Shown: positions 1 to 10,599, numbered from the stretch's first letter. The stretch is 64,000 bases of DNA from Isoetes taiwanensis (GCA_021234155.1 JAJEKV010000026.1:5592189-5656188); one strand, 5' to 3'. Translations and numbers: made by a program. The notes: generated by a model not told the origin, from the letters alone.

Positions 1-2
1 CT

Positions 3-227
3 AGGATAGGATTTAGCAGGACATCAGTAGGCAGTCACTTCCTTAGAATTCAGTGCTTTGACAGACTAGGATCCCTAAGAATCTGTGCTCATAACACCGG
101 ATATTTGGCTCTGGATAATCGGATTCCCAGAAATCTTTTTCATCTCAGTGTCCCTCTCGATTTTGGGGCAGAACCCTTAGTACGGTGGGCTCTATTCTTC
201 AATCTACAGCCAGCGGAAAGCTTCTAG
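3..227 (+). pseudogene. LINE A ORF0 (3' portion), unknown small protein
   Basis: An open frame runs from the window start to a TAG at 225-227, ahead of ORF1. Its translation includes QCFDRLGSLRICAHN, NRIPRNLF and FFNLQPAES. LINE B has the matching residues CFDRIGSLRVSAHN, NRFERNLF and FFDLQPAEF in the same position upstream of its ORF1. The two nucleotide sequences have diverged while the reading is kept, which suggests a real protein. No known domain is recognised. The start codon is outside the window; LINE B suggests a full length near 150 codons. Confidence 0.6.
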
Positions 228-277
228 GACCTTGACATCTTGGTGTGGCGGTTCGAAGTTGACAATTAACAGGAAAA

Positions 278-2201
278 ATGGAAAGCAGGGTCAGCAGCGC
301 CAGTTCGGTAAGACCAAAACCAGGAACTCAGGAGGCAAGGCTGGAGGATGAGGAATGGACGCAAATCTTTTGGTTAGATGACAGGAGGGATGAAACTTGG
401 AAAACTCTTAAGGAAATTTACATAGCCTTCAACATTATAAAAGATCAACAAAAGGCTGCAGCGGTTTGCATGGGTGTACAAGAAGATGGTCGTGTTGTCG
501 CCGGAATGGAAAGATATGAGGGAATCGAAAATGATTACTCTGAGGGAAGGGCAAGTGACAGAGATTGGGTGTGGAATATGCTGGAAATCGCCCAGGCTGT
601 GGACCACTCTCTGTATAAATTGATCACTGTCAAAGAGGGGCATACAAAGGATGATTGCTGCAGTTTAAAAAATAATATTTTTAGGAGATCAATGGACGAG
701 TTGCTCAGTAAGGCGAAAATGATAGCGGTTACACTCGACAGTTTGAAATGGACCTCCAAGGCAAGCGTGAAACTTATCAAACGATGGGAGGAAGCTGAAG
801 ATCATGTTATAGAATGGCATAGGCGTCAATTCAAAGCCTCCCTCCCTAACAACATGACTGAGTTCTTGGAGGATATTACCACTTCTTTTGAGACCTACCA
901 ACTCAATCTGAAAAAAGAAGGTTTAAAAGAATGTAGTATCAGGGATAGCAACAGATTCTTTAATCCTGTAGAGGTGGAGACATGTGGGTGCCAGAATTGC
1001 AAGATAATCAAGGAAAACATGCTCATAACACAGACAGCAAGGTGGGAGACTTCAAAATCCGTAACAGAATTCTGGTAATGGGCAAAAATGACTCGGCAAA
1101 AGGTATGATCCCTCCTGTCTCTTACAAAAATGCTCTATTAAAAAATGAATCTGTGGAGTTTTCTAAGGACAAAAACAGGAATATCTGTCAGGAAAAGGGA
1201 CTGAAAAAAGACTTTATCGACCTTCAGGCTATCTCGGATCCCTCAGCTTATGATAATTTCTCCAAGAAAGCTTTTTTTATTCATTTTCCCAGAAAGAGCT
1301 TGCCTATCAATGATGTCAAGATGTGGGTTACTAAAACTCAAAACATCTCTATCATGTCAATCCTTAAAATGGATAACAGAACATTCTAAATAGTTTGCAG
1401 GGACGAGATGTGTGTGGATCAAATTCTTAAAAGAAAGGTGGATCAAATCAAATACCAGCCATTCTATATTATGAAATGGAGCCCCAATTTTGTTCCCGAC
1501 AAGCATGATTGCATATCCATCACCACTTGGGTCTCCTTCCCTAACCTCCCTCCGGTTTTTTGGACCAACTCTCATCTTAAGGCCTTATCAGAGGAATTAG
1601 GGGAAACCATAGACATCAATATCCCTCAGATGAATTACCCCACTATTTGTATTTCTAAGGCTGTTAACTCTAACTGGAGGAGGGAAATTAAGGTGAAAAC
1701 TAGCTCAATTATTCCAAGATGCCAGTGTTATCCCCGGGGGAGGATTCGGGGAAAGGTAAGGATATTCCTCAAAAGGAGCAGACTAGGCAGGCTTGGATTC
1801 CCAAAATTCATGAAAAAGGTGAGTCTAGCATTAATGCTAGAGAGATTACTGAAAATTACCAAGAAACCAAGAATCTCAAACCCAACAGGGTCTGTACCAC
1901 CATGAACATGGATCAGAATTTGGTCTTAACATTAAATAATGTAAACTTCTCTGTTAAAATAGATACAGGGTAGTTCACCTTGACCATTCCCGAGAATATA
2001 TCTGAGAATCTCATGAAGAACAGGGCTTGGGAAATGGACAATAGAATTGAAGAAGTTCTAAACGACAAAGAACAGGATTGGCAAATGGTTACCAAGAAGA
2101 AAGGAAGGGGCAGGAAAAAAATCTGTCCAGGACCTAGCCGAATCAGTCCAAGGAAGAGCACCATTCAGAATGGAATGGTTGCAGGTAAGTATAAATACTA
2201 A
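278..2201 (+). pseudogene. LINE A ORF1, DUF4283-like gag-type protein, frameshifted
   Basis: ORF1 of plant L1 elements encodes a nucleic-acid-binding protein that packages the element RNA. Here it begins at ATG 278, shifts frame near 1040, has a stop at 1387-1389, shifts again near 1720 and has a TAG at 1971-1973 before ending at TAA 2199-2201. The pieces line up with ORF1 of LINE B. The middle part carries a Cys cluster (CGCQNC near 990-1010). The 1290-1690 part has the DUF4283 pattern: FPRKSLP, YIMKWSPNF, then TTWVSFPNLP and a leucine/glycine helix region. The C-terminus has DWQMVTKKKGRGRKK and ISPRKS, the basic tail usual just before plant LINE ORF2. DUF4283 assignment rests on pattern memory, not on a search. 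Confidence 0.8.
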
Positions 2202-2965
2202 TGGACAGAACTTTGAGTTGCATTACCTGGAATCTTCGGGGGATTAAGAGTAGCATCAAGAGGGAGCGTTTGAAGGTATGTATTCTTTCTCTTAACCCCG
2301 ATATTCTTTTTTTACAAGAGCATAAGATTCATGACATCCATCATGCAAATATTATCAAAAAGATTCTTCCCAGTGGTTACAGTTTATGGTCTATTCCAGC
2401 TCAAGACTCTTCTGCAGGAATTGCCATCATTTGGAGAGATAATCTCAACTTAACTGATCCTTACATGGTCAGTGATAGAGAGGGAAGATGGCAGATTCTA
2501 AGCTGCAACATGAAAAAAGTGAGATTAGCCCTTATTAATATTTATGCCTATAACAATCCAGGGGACAGAATTAAGGTTTGGACAAAAGTCAGGAATAGTT
2601 TAGATAACCTTGATTATGATGAATGTATTATGGGAGGTGACATGAATATGGTAACCAATGATTATATGAGGAATAAGAATTTCAAACCTCTGTTGCCTCA
2701 AGAAAGAAATATTTGGACTAACCTTATACAGACTCATCATCTTGTGTTGGCTAGAACCAAGCCTAACGATTTCAGCTGGACAGATAAAGGGGTGGATCCC
2801 ATTTGGTGTCTTCATGACAGATTCTACCTTTCAGAGAACCTTTGGAACAATAGCAACAGAGTGGAGAATATGGAAGGGTATACCCTTTCTGATCATTTCC
2901 CACAAAAGATCATAATATCTACTCAAGATCAGAGCAGGAATAGAAAGACCCAAGCTCTCTCTTAG
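2201..2965 (+). pseudogene. LINE A ORF2 N-terminal endonuclease (APE-like) domain
   Basis: ORF2 begins at ATG 2201, which overlaps the ORF1 stop as TAATG. The apurinic-type endonuclease nicks the target DNA to prime reverse transcription. Visible motifs in order are CITWNLRGIKS (start of the fold), FLQEHKI (metal-binding Glu), INIYAYNNPGDR, MGGDMNMV (the GDFN position with Met for Phe), FSWTDKG and LSDHFP (catalytic SDH). The domain is about 240 residues, normal for the family, and is open throughout. Straight after it the frame ends and the RT region is absent. LINE B has the same domain at 49709-50470. Confidence 0.9.
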
Positions 2966-3582
2966 CTGAAGAAGGAGAGGATTGCAAGCTCTTGTATAAC
3001 AATATCTGCACCACTTTGACTTATGGCATCTGGTCCATGGATGGTATAAATTGGAACCATGACAATTTGTTGACTTTTACAATTAGGAAGGCATACAGGT
3101 ATCTGATGAGAAATCGGGAAATTACCATCCACAGAAAGTAGCAAACTGACCCAGACAGATGTAGGAGGGATCTCACTTTCATGTGGTCAAGCCCGATTTT
3201 TCCAAAAATCAAGTCATTCATGTGGCAACTCTGGCATAAGGCCCTGGCTACAAACATGAAGAGGCACAAACTCCACATAGCTGAATCGGATATATGCATC
3301 AGATGTATGGCAAACAGGGAGGATGAGAACCATTTATTTAGAACCTGCATTTGGGCTGAGTGGGTTCTGGAGTTGGCCTCAGCCTATTTGGGATATGATC
3401 TCTCCTCCCTGGATTTCTTTCTTCCGAATAATCCAACTGATTGGAGGATCTACATCCTCCTATGGAGAATATGGAAGGGGAGAAACGAATTTGTTTTTAA
3501 TTTCGATATTATCCATCCGGAGGGAGTAATAAGACAAATTAAATATGATGTAGATTGGATTCTTGAAGGATTATCAAACTAA
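2966..3582 (+). pseudogene. LINE A ORF2 C-terminal region with RVT-type zinc finger; RT missing
   Basis: This stretch aligns with the last third of LINE B ORF2. It contains KAYRYLMRN, then FMWSSPIFPKIKSFMWQLWH and HKALAT, then the finger residues CIRCM...ENHLFRTCIWAEWVLEL, and ends LLWRIWKGRNEFVF...DVDWILEGLSN at TAA 3580-3582. That is the zf-RVT layout of plant LINEs. A stop interrupts it near 3139-3141. The endonuclease is joined almost directly to this part, at about 2963-2975, so the palm and fingers of the reverse transcriptase are deleted. The element therefore cannot encode its own RT. Confidence 0.85.
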
Positions 3583-3905
3583 TGGGCCTCTTATTTACAG
3601 GAAAAATGTTTTTGCTGATGAGAAGAATCAAGTGGAAGAAAATCAAGCTGGATGCAAATAAGGAGTGGACCAGAGTATTTGGACCACCCAACACTCTTCG
3701 GCATGAAGAACCCTATATGTGTAACTGCTGCTGCGATCAGAATATGGATGTCAGAAGAGCTTTGATATGCAAGGCAAAAGATGCTAAGGGAAGATACAAC
3801 ATGTCGAAAGCAGGGTCCTGCGGATGCATATTCTGTGCCCTGAGCATATCTGTCAAGGGGAAAGGAAGGAAGATTACTAATTTGAATCTCAGATCCTGCT
3901 ACTAA
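3582..3905 (+). CDS. LINE A ORF3, Cys-rich basic protein of unknown function
   Basis: The ATG at 3582 overlaps the last base of the ORF2 stop (TAATG), an arrangement that suits translation by termination and reinitiation. The 107-residue product has RRIKWKKIKLDAN, then a CNCCC cluster, ICKAKDAKGRYN, CGCIFC, and a basic tail GKGRK. LINE B carries an orthologous frame (47053-47400) with the same Cys pattern in a clearly diverged sequence. I know of no standard plant LINE protein at this place; RNase H would be the usual expectation, and its catalytic acidic motifs are not visible. The spaced Cys residues suggest zinc binding and the tail suggests nucleic-acid contact; both are inference. It is open here although the rest of the element is broken. 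Confidence 0.6.
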   Translation: MGLLFTGKMFLLMRRIKWKKIKLDANKEWTRVFGPPNTLRHEEPYMCNCCCDQNMDVRRALICKAKDAKGRYNMSKAGSCGCIFCALSISVKGKGRKITNLNLRSCY

Positions 3906-4128
3906 AAGGGGAAATCTCATCCGATGGATCAAAAATATCTCACCCTGAACTATTTATAGACATATATCTATTTAATTCTGTTAAAAGTTTTAAAATTTTT
4001 GACTTATAATAGCTAGGAGGGGTCCTCGCCCTTCTATCTATTCCTGGGTTAAACTTCCCTGTAAAAAGTTTTTTTCTGTACCTTTTATACTTACTTAAAT
4101 ATATATATCGACTTCAATAAAACAAAAA
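3906..4128 (+). other. LINE A 3' UTR and A-rich tail
   Basis: The non-coding end includes CTGTACC, an ATATATAT run and CTTCAATAAAAC before an A-rich end near 4128. LINE B ends with the same order (ATATATATT, CCTTCAATTAAAAA read on its own strand), which supports the boundary. Confidence 0.7.
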
Positions 4129-5405
4129 CAAAAGCTTGGTAGCAACTCCATGCAGGATTCGTCCAAAAACAACATGCAGAGTCGAGGATTTAGGCCCCAA
4201 AATGACCTAGATCATGGAGTATTCAGCCTACTACCTGCTTCAAAGCTTCAAGATAAGCAAGAGACGACCATCTCCACATAGCAACTGCCATTGTCTTCTA
4301 AGGTCTAGCCATGAAAACCTAAGCTCATCCACGCCAGACACTTCCATATGTGGCCACTCAGACCTTCTAAAATCCGTTCGCTGCATCAGACCTTCAGAAG
4401 GCACCGCTTGGCCTAAAAAATCCCTTTCCAAAATATAGAAATTGTAAAGATTCTTTTTTGCCCTATTTTCATATTCTTTTTCATACATTACGCTCCCAAA
4501 ACCACCTAAACCTTGTGTTATGAAAATAAGTTTTAATGAACTAGCAAGCCATATACCCCGGCTATGGCGGCTAGAGCGGCGGCTTAGGCCGCGCTCGTTT
4601 CTTACAGGGTACGTCGGAGGGGGAAAGCCAGAAGGGTGCAAATCTTGGCACCACTGCCATCTCCAAACCAGAAGCGGCTGGGGTCATCGATACTTGGCAA
4701 GCAGAAGCTGAGCTTTGGAGTTCCTGTTTCCGGTTGGAGTATGGCAGAGCACAAAAGCTCCGTGTTCTTGTCCGGAGGGTCTGATGGTAAGATTGATGAG
4801 ATCTTTGGCATATTTTTTTCAGTCTGTGGAATAGCAGAGGGAATCAACTATGGAATAGGTCGATAGCACTCAGGCATGTGCTACCGCACTCACTGCGGTT
4901 TTCAAGGCCTGCACTCATTGCAGGTTGGGCCCAACTCAATTTTCCTTTCTTTAGATGATCTTGATCTGCATCTTGTTCACTGGCTTCTGTGTTGCTTGTC
5001 TTGGCTCATCAATTTTCCAAGAGTTATGTGATATATACTCTTGGGGCGATGCTGTGCACCTTGGCACCTATTATGAGCTTTCCTGGTCAGTATATTTGTG
5101 GGTTACTCTTTGTGCTTTTTGCTCCCCCCATCCTGGCTGGGGAAGCTTGGCGTCTAAACCTGAGAGAGGTCTGTGCTGTTGTCATTAAATCAAGATTTCT
5201 AAGCAGGTAATCCAGGGCGGGAGACCTGGGTTGTCTCATTGCTACATGGAGCTGTAAGTGAATCAATAACCCATGTAAGGGCATTAACGGTATGGTTAAG
5301 CAGGTGGACCAGAGGCCTGACCGTTCATTAATTTTGGGGGAAGAAGTGGAGGCTACCTCCCTTAGTACAGGCTGGGAAAGTGAGGGAACTCCGTCTAGTA
5401 GCTCA
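4129..5405 (+). other. Unassigned region with exon-like open stretches
   Basis: No gene is recognised. Open plus-strand stretches at 4739-4866, 4989-5206 and 5290-5397 read like exons. The second is hydrophobic and ends before a possible donor (AGCAG then GTAATC). The third has the reading RPDRSLILGEEVEATSLS and stops at TAG. They may be pieces of one captured or decayed gene, but no shared product could be named. Confidence 0.2.
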
Positions 5406-5910
5406 AAATAGTTGGATTTCTGGCCAAGTTAGCGCGGGGTTGAAGCTTGCTTCTTTGCTTCTTTTTTGTTCTTACATCTTTCGGGGGTGGAGCATATGTG
5501 ATTATTGATTCATCATCAATGAGAACTCTTCTTTTGATGCCAATGGAATAGGCCTCATCAGTTTCAGCTGCTGATCTTGAGCATATGGGCTTCAAAGCTT
5601 GATCTGGTCTTGAAGGACAACAACAACTTTTTGGCATTGGAGCAGATGCAAAGGGGTTCAGGAAACTGAGGAACCCTGCTCCTGTAGTACAACTTTGAGC
5701 GGGAAGAGGGCGATCGCTTTCTCTAGTACTGCACATGAATTTGTTAGAGGTCTCCATAGTACTTGCTTTTAGAGGGAAGAAGTTAAGCAGGGCTTCCAAC
5801 GGAATATTGAACCCTTTTGTATCTAAACTGTTGTCATCATAGTTGTTATGGGTTAAATTCTTCCTATTTAGCCCTTTGAGGGATCCAAATAAGGTCTCTG
5901 TACCATTCAC
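5395..5910 (-). CDS. Unrecognised open frame, 171 codons
   Basis: The frame is open with an ATG start, has a basic C-terminal part (KDVRTKKKQRSKLQPR), an IDDESIITYAPPP segment and Ser/Pro-rich stretches. No family is recognised. It overlaps sequence that on the other strand looks like a LINE 3' end, so it may be a chance frame. There is no visible promoter or splice context that favours it. Confidence 0.2.
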   Translation of the reverse strand: MNGTETLFGSLKGLNRKNLTHNNYDDNSLDTKGFNIPLEALLNFFPLKASTMETSNKFMCSTRESDRPLPAQSCTTGAGFLSFLNPFASAPMPKSCCCPSRPDQALKPICSRSAAETDEAYSIGIKRRVLIDDESIITYAPPPKDVRTKKKQRSKLQPRANLARNPTILSY

Positions 5911-5957
5911 TATTATTAATATAAAAACTTGCCTTCAACAAAAAAAAAAAAAAAAAT
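5836..5957 (+). mobile_element. Possible 3' tail of another LINE
   Basis: GGGTTAAA, CTGTACC, TTAATATA and CTTCAAC followed by a 17-A run occur in the same order as in the 3' end of LINE A. No coding part of a LINE was found to the left, so it would be a strongly 5'-truncated copy. The similarity is short and was judged by eye. Confidence 0.35.
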
Positions 5958-7085
5958 TGTATAGGGGAATGGAGATTGGGGCTTCCATTCGGGTTTTCAG
6001 TGGGGTCCTGCGGTGTCGGCCCGGGGGCGGGTCATCTGAAACCGAATGGAAAAACCTCCATTCTCCTATAGAAGTTGGGGAGGATTTTTTTCGTTTTCAA
6101 AGATGGTGCGCTTTTGGTTTCGGCCAAGAAGTTCAGCAACAGCTCCAGAGCTGGCAAAGCTTCAGATTTTAAACTTTAAAACAATTCTTAGGCTAAGCTC
6201 ATCTGCACTGCGTAGATCCTGAGCTTCATATGCAAAGCTAAAGCTGCAAAGAGATGCTATTTCTTCCGGCTAGAGGCTTCTCATTTCATTTGAAGCATGT
6301 GGATGAATTTTGTCGGGCTGAAAACGTTAAACAAGAAGAGCTTTTGTTAATCCGCAGGCGGATTGAGTGCCTAGCAAGCGACCTTACCATTTAAATCTTG
6401 CTTGCCGCGATGGCCATTACCATTTACGTGCTTTTGTTCTTGCCGGAGGACACTTTGCGGGAATACAACATCGGCGGCATCCTCGCCCCTAACCGGAACC
6501 CTAACGATTTAACCTAACCCTAAAGATCGGCGGTTGACAACCCGTGAAAAGCCCGTTTGGTCCAAATTCTCGATTATTCTCTATTTGTTCATTATGGGTA
6601 ATTTTTGGGTTTTGGTTGCTAGTGGGCGCTTGGAAGCGCCGCCATAACTTCCCTTGCGGCCTTGGCGGCGACGGCAAAGCTCCTCAGCGTCTTAGAACCG
6701 TCCGGACTTCGGATGGGAGCTTTAGTTCGCCATAGCTTCACTTCGCCATAGCCTCGGATGGGAGCTTCGGTTACGCCATAGCCATAGCTTCCTCATAGCC
6801 CGGTTACGCCATAGCCGTCGGCGGCGAGAGATTGGCGACTTCAAGTTCCCCAACAGATCATTCTTGAGATCCATAAGCGAGGGTAGAACAAAACAAGGGC
6901 GGAGAAGAGCCCATAGCTTCCATAGCTTCGGTACAGATCATTGATAGCCCATCCTCTGCGGATCGGTAAAGTCTTCCATGCATAAGTCTCGGACATTGAG
7001 CCGCAAACCTGCGGAATCGGGCTTTGTTCTTCAAATCCGTGAAGAAAGCAGGCGAGCAAGAAGTAGTGACATTTGCGAATTTAAT
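5941..7085. repeat. R1 repeat, copy 1
   Basis: The sequence from the A-run and TTGTATAGGGGAATGG through AAGAAGTAGTGACATTTGC recurs in the same orientation at 15030-16130. Shared landmarks in order are the hairpin at the left end, GGGGAGGATTTTTTTCG, CTTCTCATTTCATTTGAAGC, AACCCTAACGATTTAACC, the CGCCATAGC minisatellite and GGGCGGAGAAGAGCCCATAG. Copy 1 has about 65 extra bases near 6140-6205. Many CG dinucleotides here are CA or TG in copy 2. On the minus strand the right part is open and reads LMHGRLYRSAEDGLSMICTE in both copies, so a coding piece may be included. Confidence 0.75.
5960..6075. repeat. Foldback at the left end of R1 copy 1
   Basis: TATAGGGGAATGGAG on the left pairs with CTCCATTCTCCTATA on the right, and inner parts (GCTTCCATTC with GAATGGA) also pair. 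The same imperfect hairpin with arms near 45 bp is present at 15047-15172 in copy 2. Confidence 0.6.
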
Positions 7086-7177
7086 ACTGTTAGCAAGAGT
7101 GAAGGCAAATTCATTACCATCCTCGTTGCTGCCACCACTTTTAGCCTTGATTGCACTTTATCCTGATTAGACAAAAG

Positions 7178-7681
7178 AATTTCCCCAAAGGGATCATCAT
7201 CAGCACTCAGCATATTACAACTGTCCATACTTTCAGTTTGTACAATGTTGTCACCCTTAGAAGGAATCTTGATATTGTTGGCATTGTTGAGGGCTGTTAT
7301 TCCCTTCATAAAATCTAACCTAGCCACATCATCTTCCAGAGTCCAGTCCCCTATTTGGGTATGTAATTTATCGTATAAAGCATCCACCACTATGTTGACT
7401 TCATCCCAATCATTCTTAGTGCCATTGAGATGAGGGACTAATTTCAACCAGTTACTAAACCCCAGATGACTCACCAGGGAGTATCCATTGGGCCCTTTAG
7501 TAGCTTCTTTCTCCAGAATTCTCTGATGTATCTTGTCGTTCTTAATGCAACATAATAAAGTCTGAACAGCATTATTCGGGCATTCTATATTGTTCTTATC
7601 ATATCCCCATCCTACCAGTTCAGGGTTCCAAGTCGGAATCACCATCCTGAACTCAGTATTTTCCTGATTGTCATAATCAGC
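7178..7681 (-). pseudogene. Downstream exon of an unrecognised minus-strand gene
   Basis: The open stretch begins right after a good acceptor (TTGTTACAG, ending at 7682) in phase 0 with ADYDNQENTEFRM. It continues through WNPELVGWGYDKNN, a helical region rich in charged residues, and DDDPFGEILLSNQDK. Near 7165-7180 the natural-looking reading moves to another frame (GGSNEDGNEFAFTLANS), which suggests a 1-nt indel, and the sequence then runs into R1 copy 1. The upstream exon at 14150-14506 also ends in phase 0, so the two can be joined across a 6.5 kb intron. I do not recognise the family. Coding-like composition and the compatible splice phases support a former gene; function is unknown. Confidence 0.4.
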
Positions 7682-7689
7682 CTGTAACA

Positions 7690-8257
7690 ATACACCCGAG
7701 ACATGAGACTCCAAGTAGTAAATATATCAGCAAAAAGATAGCAATAGCAGCTAAGCTATAATCCATACACCAATACTGGGACAGAACTTTAACCAAGGAC
7801 ATATGGTAGCACAGGTAAGACCAATGCACAGAAGTATCATAAAAAAAACCGGCTTGAACTAGATAATCTAGCACAAACATCAACTTCGGTCAATCCCTCC
7901 GTTGTCTTATCTGGCCATACAAGGACTGAACAGTCCAAGATGGTACCATATATCCAGGGAACACAGTAAATCACAAGTAGACACATAGGGAACACAGTAA
8001 ATCACAAGTAGACACATAGTATCATACTCTCCTTTGGGCCAAATATTCCAAAAGAAAGCAATAAACAATGTAACATGGTCAATCAAGATGACAAGCTCCA
8101 TGATCTATACACAATTGATCCATAAAATACACCCCATAAAATACACCCCATAAGGTAGTACTTTTATTCCTTTAATTTTAAAACTAAAGCCTTAGAACAT
8201 AATCCTTGCCTTAGTGTGACCATTACTAGGTACCTATTTGACTTTCCATGTTAAACA
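7690..8257. other. Intron-like sequence, no gene seen
   Basis: AT-rich sequence between the exon at 7681 and the TIR element. It holds a short direct repeat (GGGAACACAGTAAATCACAA twice near 7956-8010) and nothing else recognisable. Confidence 0.5.
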
Positions 8258-8621
8258 AGGTTGCATATTAAACGAGAGCAAATCATTGAAACGGGAGCAA
8301 AAGGAATATTCCTCAAAGATTCCCCTTTTTTTAAAAAAAAGGAGCTAAAATGAGGTAAAAATTTTATTTTGATCATAAAATTGCATTTTGACCCCCCCAA
8401 AATCACTCTTCTTTTTGTGCAAAGAGAAAATTGACTATGTAAAAGTGACACTTTTCCTAACACTTAGAATTTACCTAGAGCGTGTTCTTAAAGAAAACCA
8501 CTAATTTAAGTGTACGTCCTACACAACATTTTGTTAGCTTGGAACTGTATTCCAGAAAAGGTACTTTTAGGTTACAATGAGTCATTTTTTAATTATATAA
8601 TATTTCAAAGTACCAAAATTA

Positions 8622-9164
8622 TATTCCGGAATACACTTTTGCTATTCGAAGATGACAAAAGTGTATTCCGGAATACACTTTCGCTTTTCTTAAAAGTTAA
8701 AGTGTATTCCAGAATACAATTTTGTTTTTGCTCGAATCCAATGTGTATTCCGGAATACACTTTTGCTGTACAAGTTTTTGAGACTCAACAGTGGTCTCGC
8801 AATTTTCTAGTTTTTCCGGGTTTTTGGCATTTGCAATGACCTTGCAATTTTTTTGTTTCAGTTGATTTGAATGACCTTGTGATTTTATTTGTTTTTTTAT
8901 TTGGGAATACAGGCATATAGTTCTAAATAATGAATGGATTAGCGAATGGAAAAACAAACCAACAACAACTAGATTTTTTGGCATGTTCAATTTATTTTGA
9001 TGACCTTTCAATTTTTTTTATTTATTTTGTGTGGATACAGGGTTATGGTTTTAAATAATAAAGGTATTTTGATTTTTGTGCTTTGAAAGCCAGGGATACT
9101 GGGTTTTGGTTCCAAATGATAAGTGGGAAATGTATTCCGGAATACACTTTGTATTCCGGAATAC
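8622..9164. repeat. Left subterminal array of 18-bp palindromes
   Basis: Copies of GTGTATTCCGGAATACAC or close variants lie at 8622-8633 (core), 8661-8678, 8702-8719, 8743-8760, 9131-9147 and 9151-9164. Several are extended by AAAA on the left and TTTT on the right, making palindromes of about 26 bp. Confidence 0.8.
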
Positions 9165-9466
9165 GTTTTGGTGTTTTTTTTTTCTGCCTTTGCTCGAGGC
9201 GATCTTCCTTTCCAGGCCTCGGGCTACCATTTTGAAGTGGCGATGGCCTTGGCATTGGTGTTGGCTACAGATTGAGCCATGGCGCTGGCCTTCAAAGTAC
9301 GTTTGTGCCTGTTTAGGGTTTTTGCCTAAAGTTCGCTGCCTAAAGTTCGATTTAGGTTTGTGTTGAAGCATCTGGCGATTTGCACAGCGATGTTGGAGCA
9401 TCTGGCGACTTGGAAGCTTCTGATAGGTAATTTTCGCAGACCCTTTTTTCTTAAACCCCTAGCCCT

Positions 9467-10380
9467 GTGCGAAAATTAGCTATGGTGGAGCCGAGAAGGC
9501 CCGCTCCTTCCTTTCTAATGGAAAACATCTTTCTGTTTGCTCGATCTAAGAGAAATCGGGGAAACAGACCCCCTTTTTACTTAAGCTTTATGTCGCATGC
9601 CGTAATGCTTAGCTCTCATTCATTTTCACCAGAATACTCTGAATCTTCAAAACTAAATAATCTGCTGCAACGATGCTCTGGATCTGATGGATCTTCAAAA
9701 CTAAATAATCTGCTGGTCTTGCACAACAGGCTGTACGAGTTGAAGTATCACGGTCTTCTGCTTCAAGTGGAAAAATAGTCAAGAATTATACCTTTGTTAT
9801 AGCTTCCACTAATATCTTGTTGCTTTTGGCTGATGGTTTTATGCTTGTTTCTGTTCTAGCTTTTTGAATGTGATGGGAGACTAGTTTATCTCTGAGGATC
9901 ATCAACCTGCTTACAATGATCTTCACATTAACCAGGTTGTAGATGCATTTGTGGCTTACCACTGTGATAATCACCATGTCTGCTGCTCATTTTTTCCCTG
10001 AATTGTGTCTTCTGCCTTGATGGCACGACTGGGATTTTGTGGAACAACACGTTGTAACTGCCAATGAGGATGTTATGACCCTTCTAGTATATGTTTTATA
10101 TGTTTTTCTGCCCTGTCACATAATTTTGTAACCTTTAAAATTGTTGAAGGCTAAATCAGCATATAGTATATCCATTTGTTCTGGTCAACAATGCCTCTTT
10201 CTGCTTGCAACTGCTACATGAATAGAAATTAAATCATCGATTAATCTGGTTTTTATATCTTGTGTAGGTCGAATCTGCAGTGGAGGCATTAGCAAAAGTC
10301 TGCAATCAAGAACCTGGTGATGGAGTAATGGCCCCAAACATGGGCATCCTGATCAGCATATTACCTGATCCAATTGAAGG
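9467..10380 (+). other. Possible captured gene pieces inside the TIR element
   Basis: An exon-like piece at 10268-10379 follows TTGTGTAG and precedes GTTACC. It reads VESAVEALAKVCNQEPG and GILISILPDPIE without stops. A second open stretch at 9467-9778 has a repeated SSKLNNLL. Capture of host exons by TIR elements is known (Pack-type elements). The source gene is not recognised, and the splice sites are only plausible. Confidence 0.25.
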
Positions 10381-10599
10381 TTACCATTTTATATAACCTC
10401 CAAGTAAATCTTTTAGCCATTGGGAGGTTGTTGCATTCTGCATGGTTTGCTAATGAAGATATTTGAGACATGTCTAAACCCATTTAAGCTGTTAACTTTT
10501 TTACTTGAAAGCCTTAAAACGACCTCTTTTTTTCTTCTCTGCCCACATTTAAGTAGTTGAAGCAGACAATATGATTGATTGAGCTTCAAAAAGGCCAAG

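Larger units (their letters stand above)
1..4128 (+). mobile_element. LINE A: non-LTR retrotransposon, 5' end outside window, RT deleted
   Basis: The order is ORF0 tail, ORF1 (DUF4283-like), apurinic-type endonuclease, the zinc-finger RVT region of ORF2, a Cys-rich ORF3, then a 3' UTR ending near 4128 in an A-rich tail after ATATATAT and CTTCAATAAAA. The same order is found in LINE B on the minus strand at 46853-55434, so the boundaries were set by comparing the two. The reverse transcriptase block between the endonuclease and the RVT zinc-finger region is missing. Several frameshifts and stops show that this copy is dead. It belongs to the plant L1-like group; RNase H, which many plant L1s have after the zinc finger, is not visible, and ORF3 occupies that place. 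The 5' target duplication would lie to the left of the window. Confidence 0.9.

Noticed and set aside
6500-6530. Telomere-like CCCTAACC repeats at 6487-6525 and 15508-15540
   Set aside because: Only two or three irregular units within the R1 repeat, not a telomeric tract.
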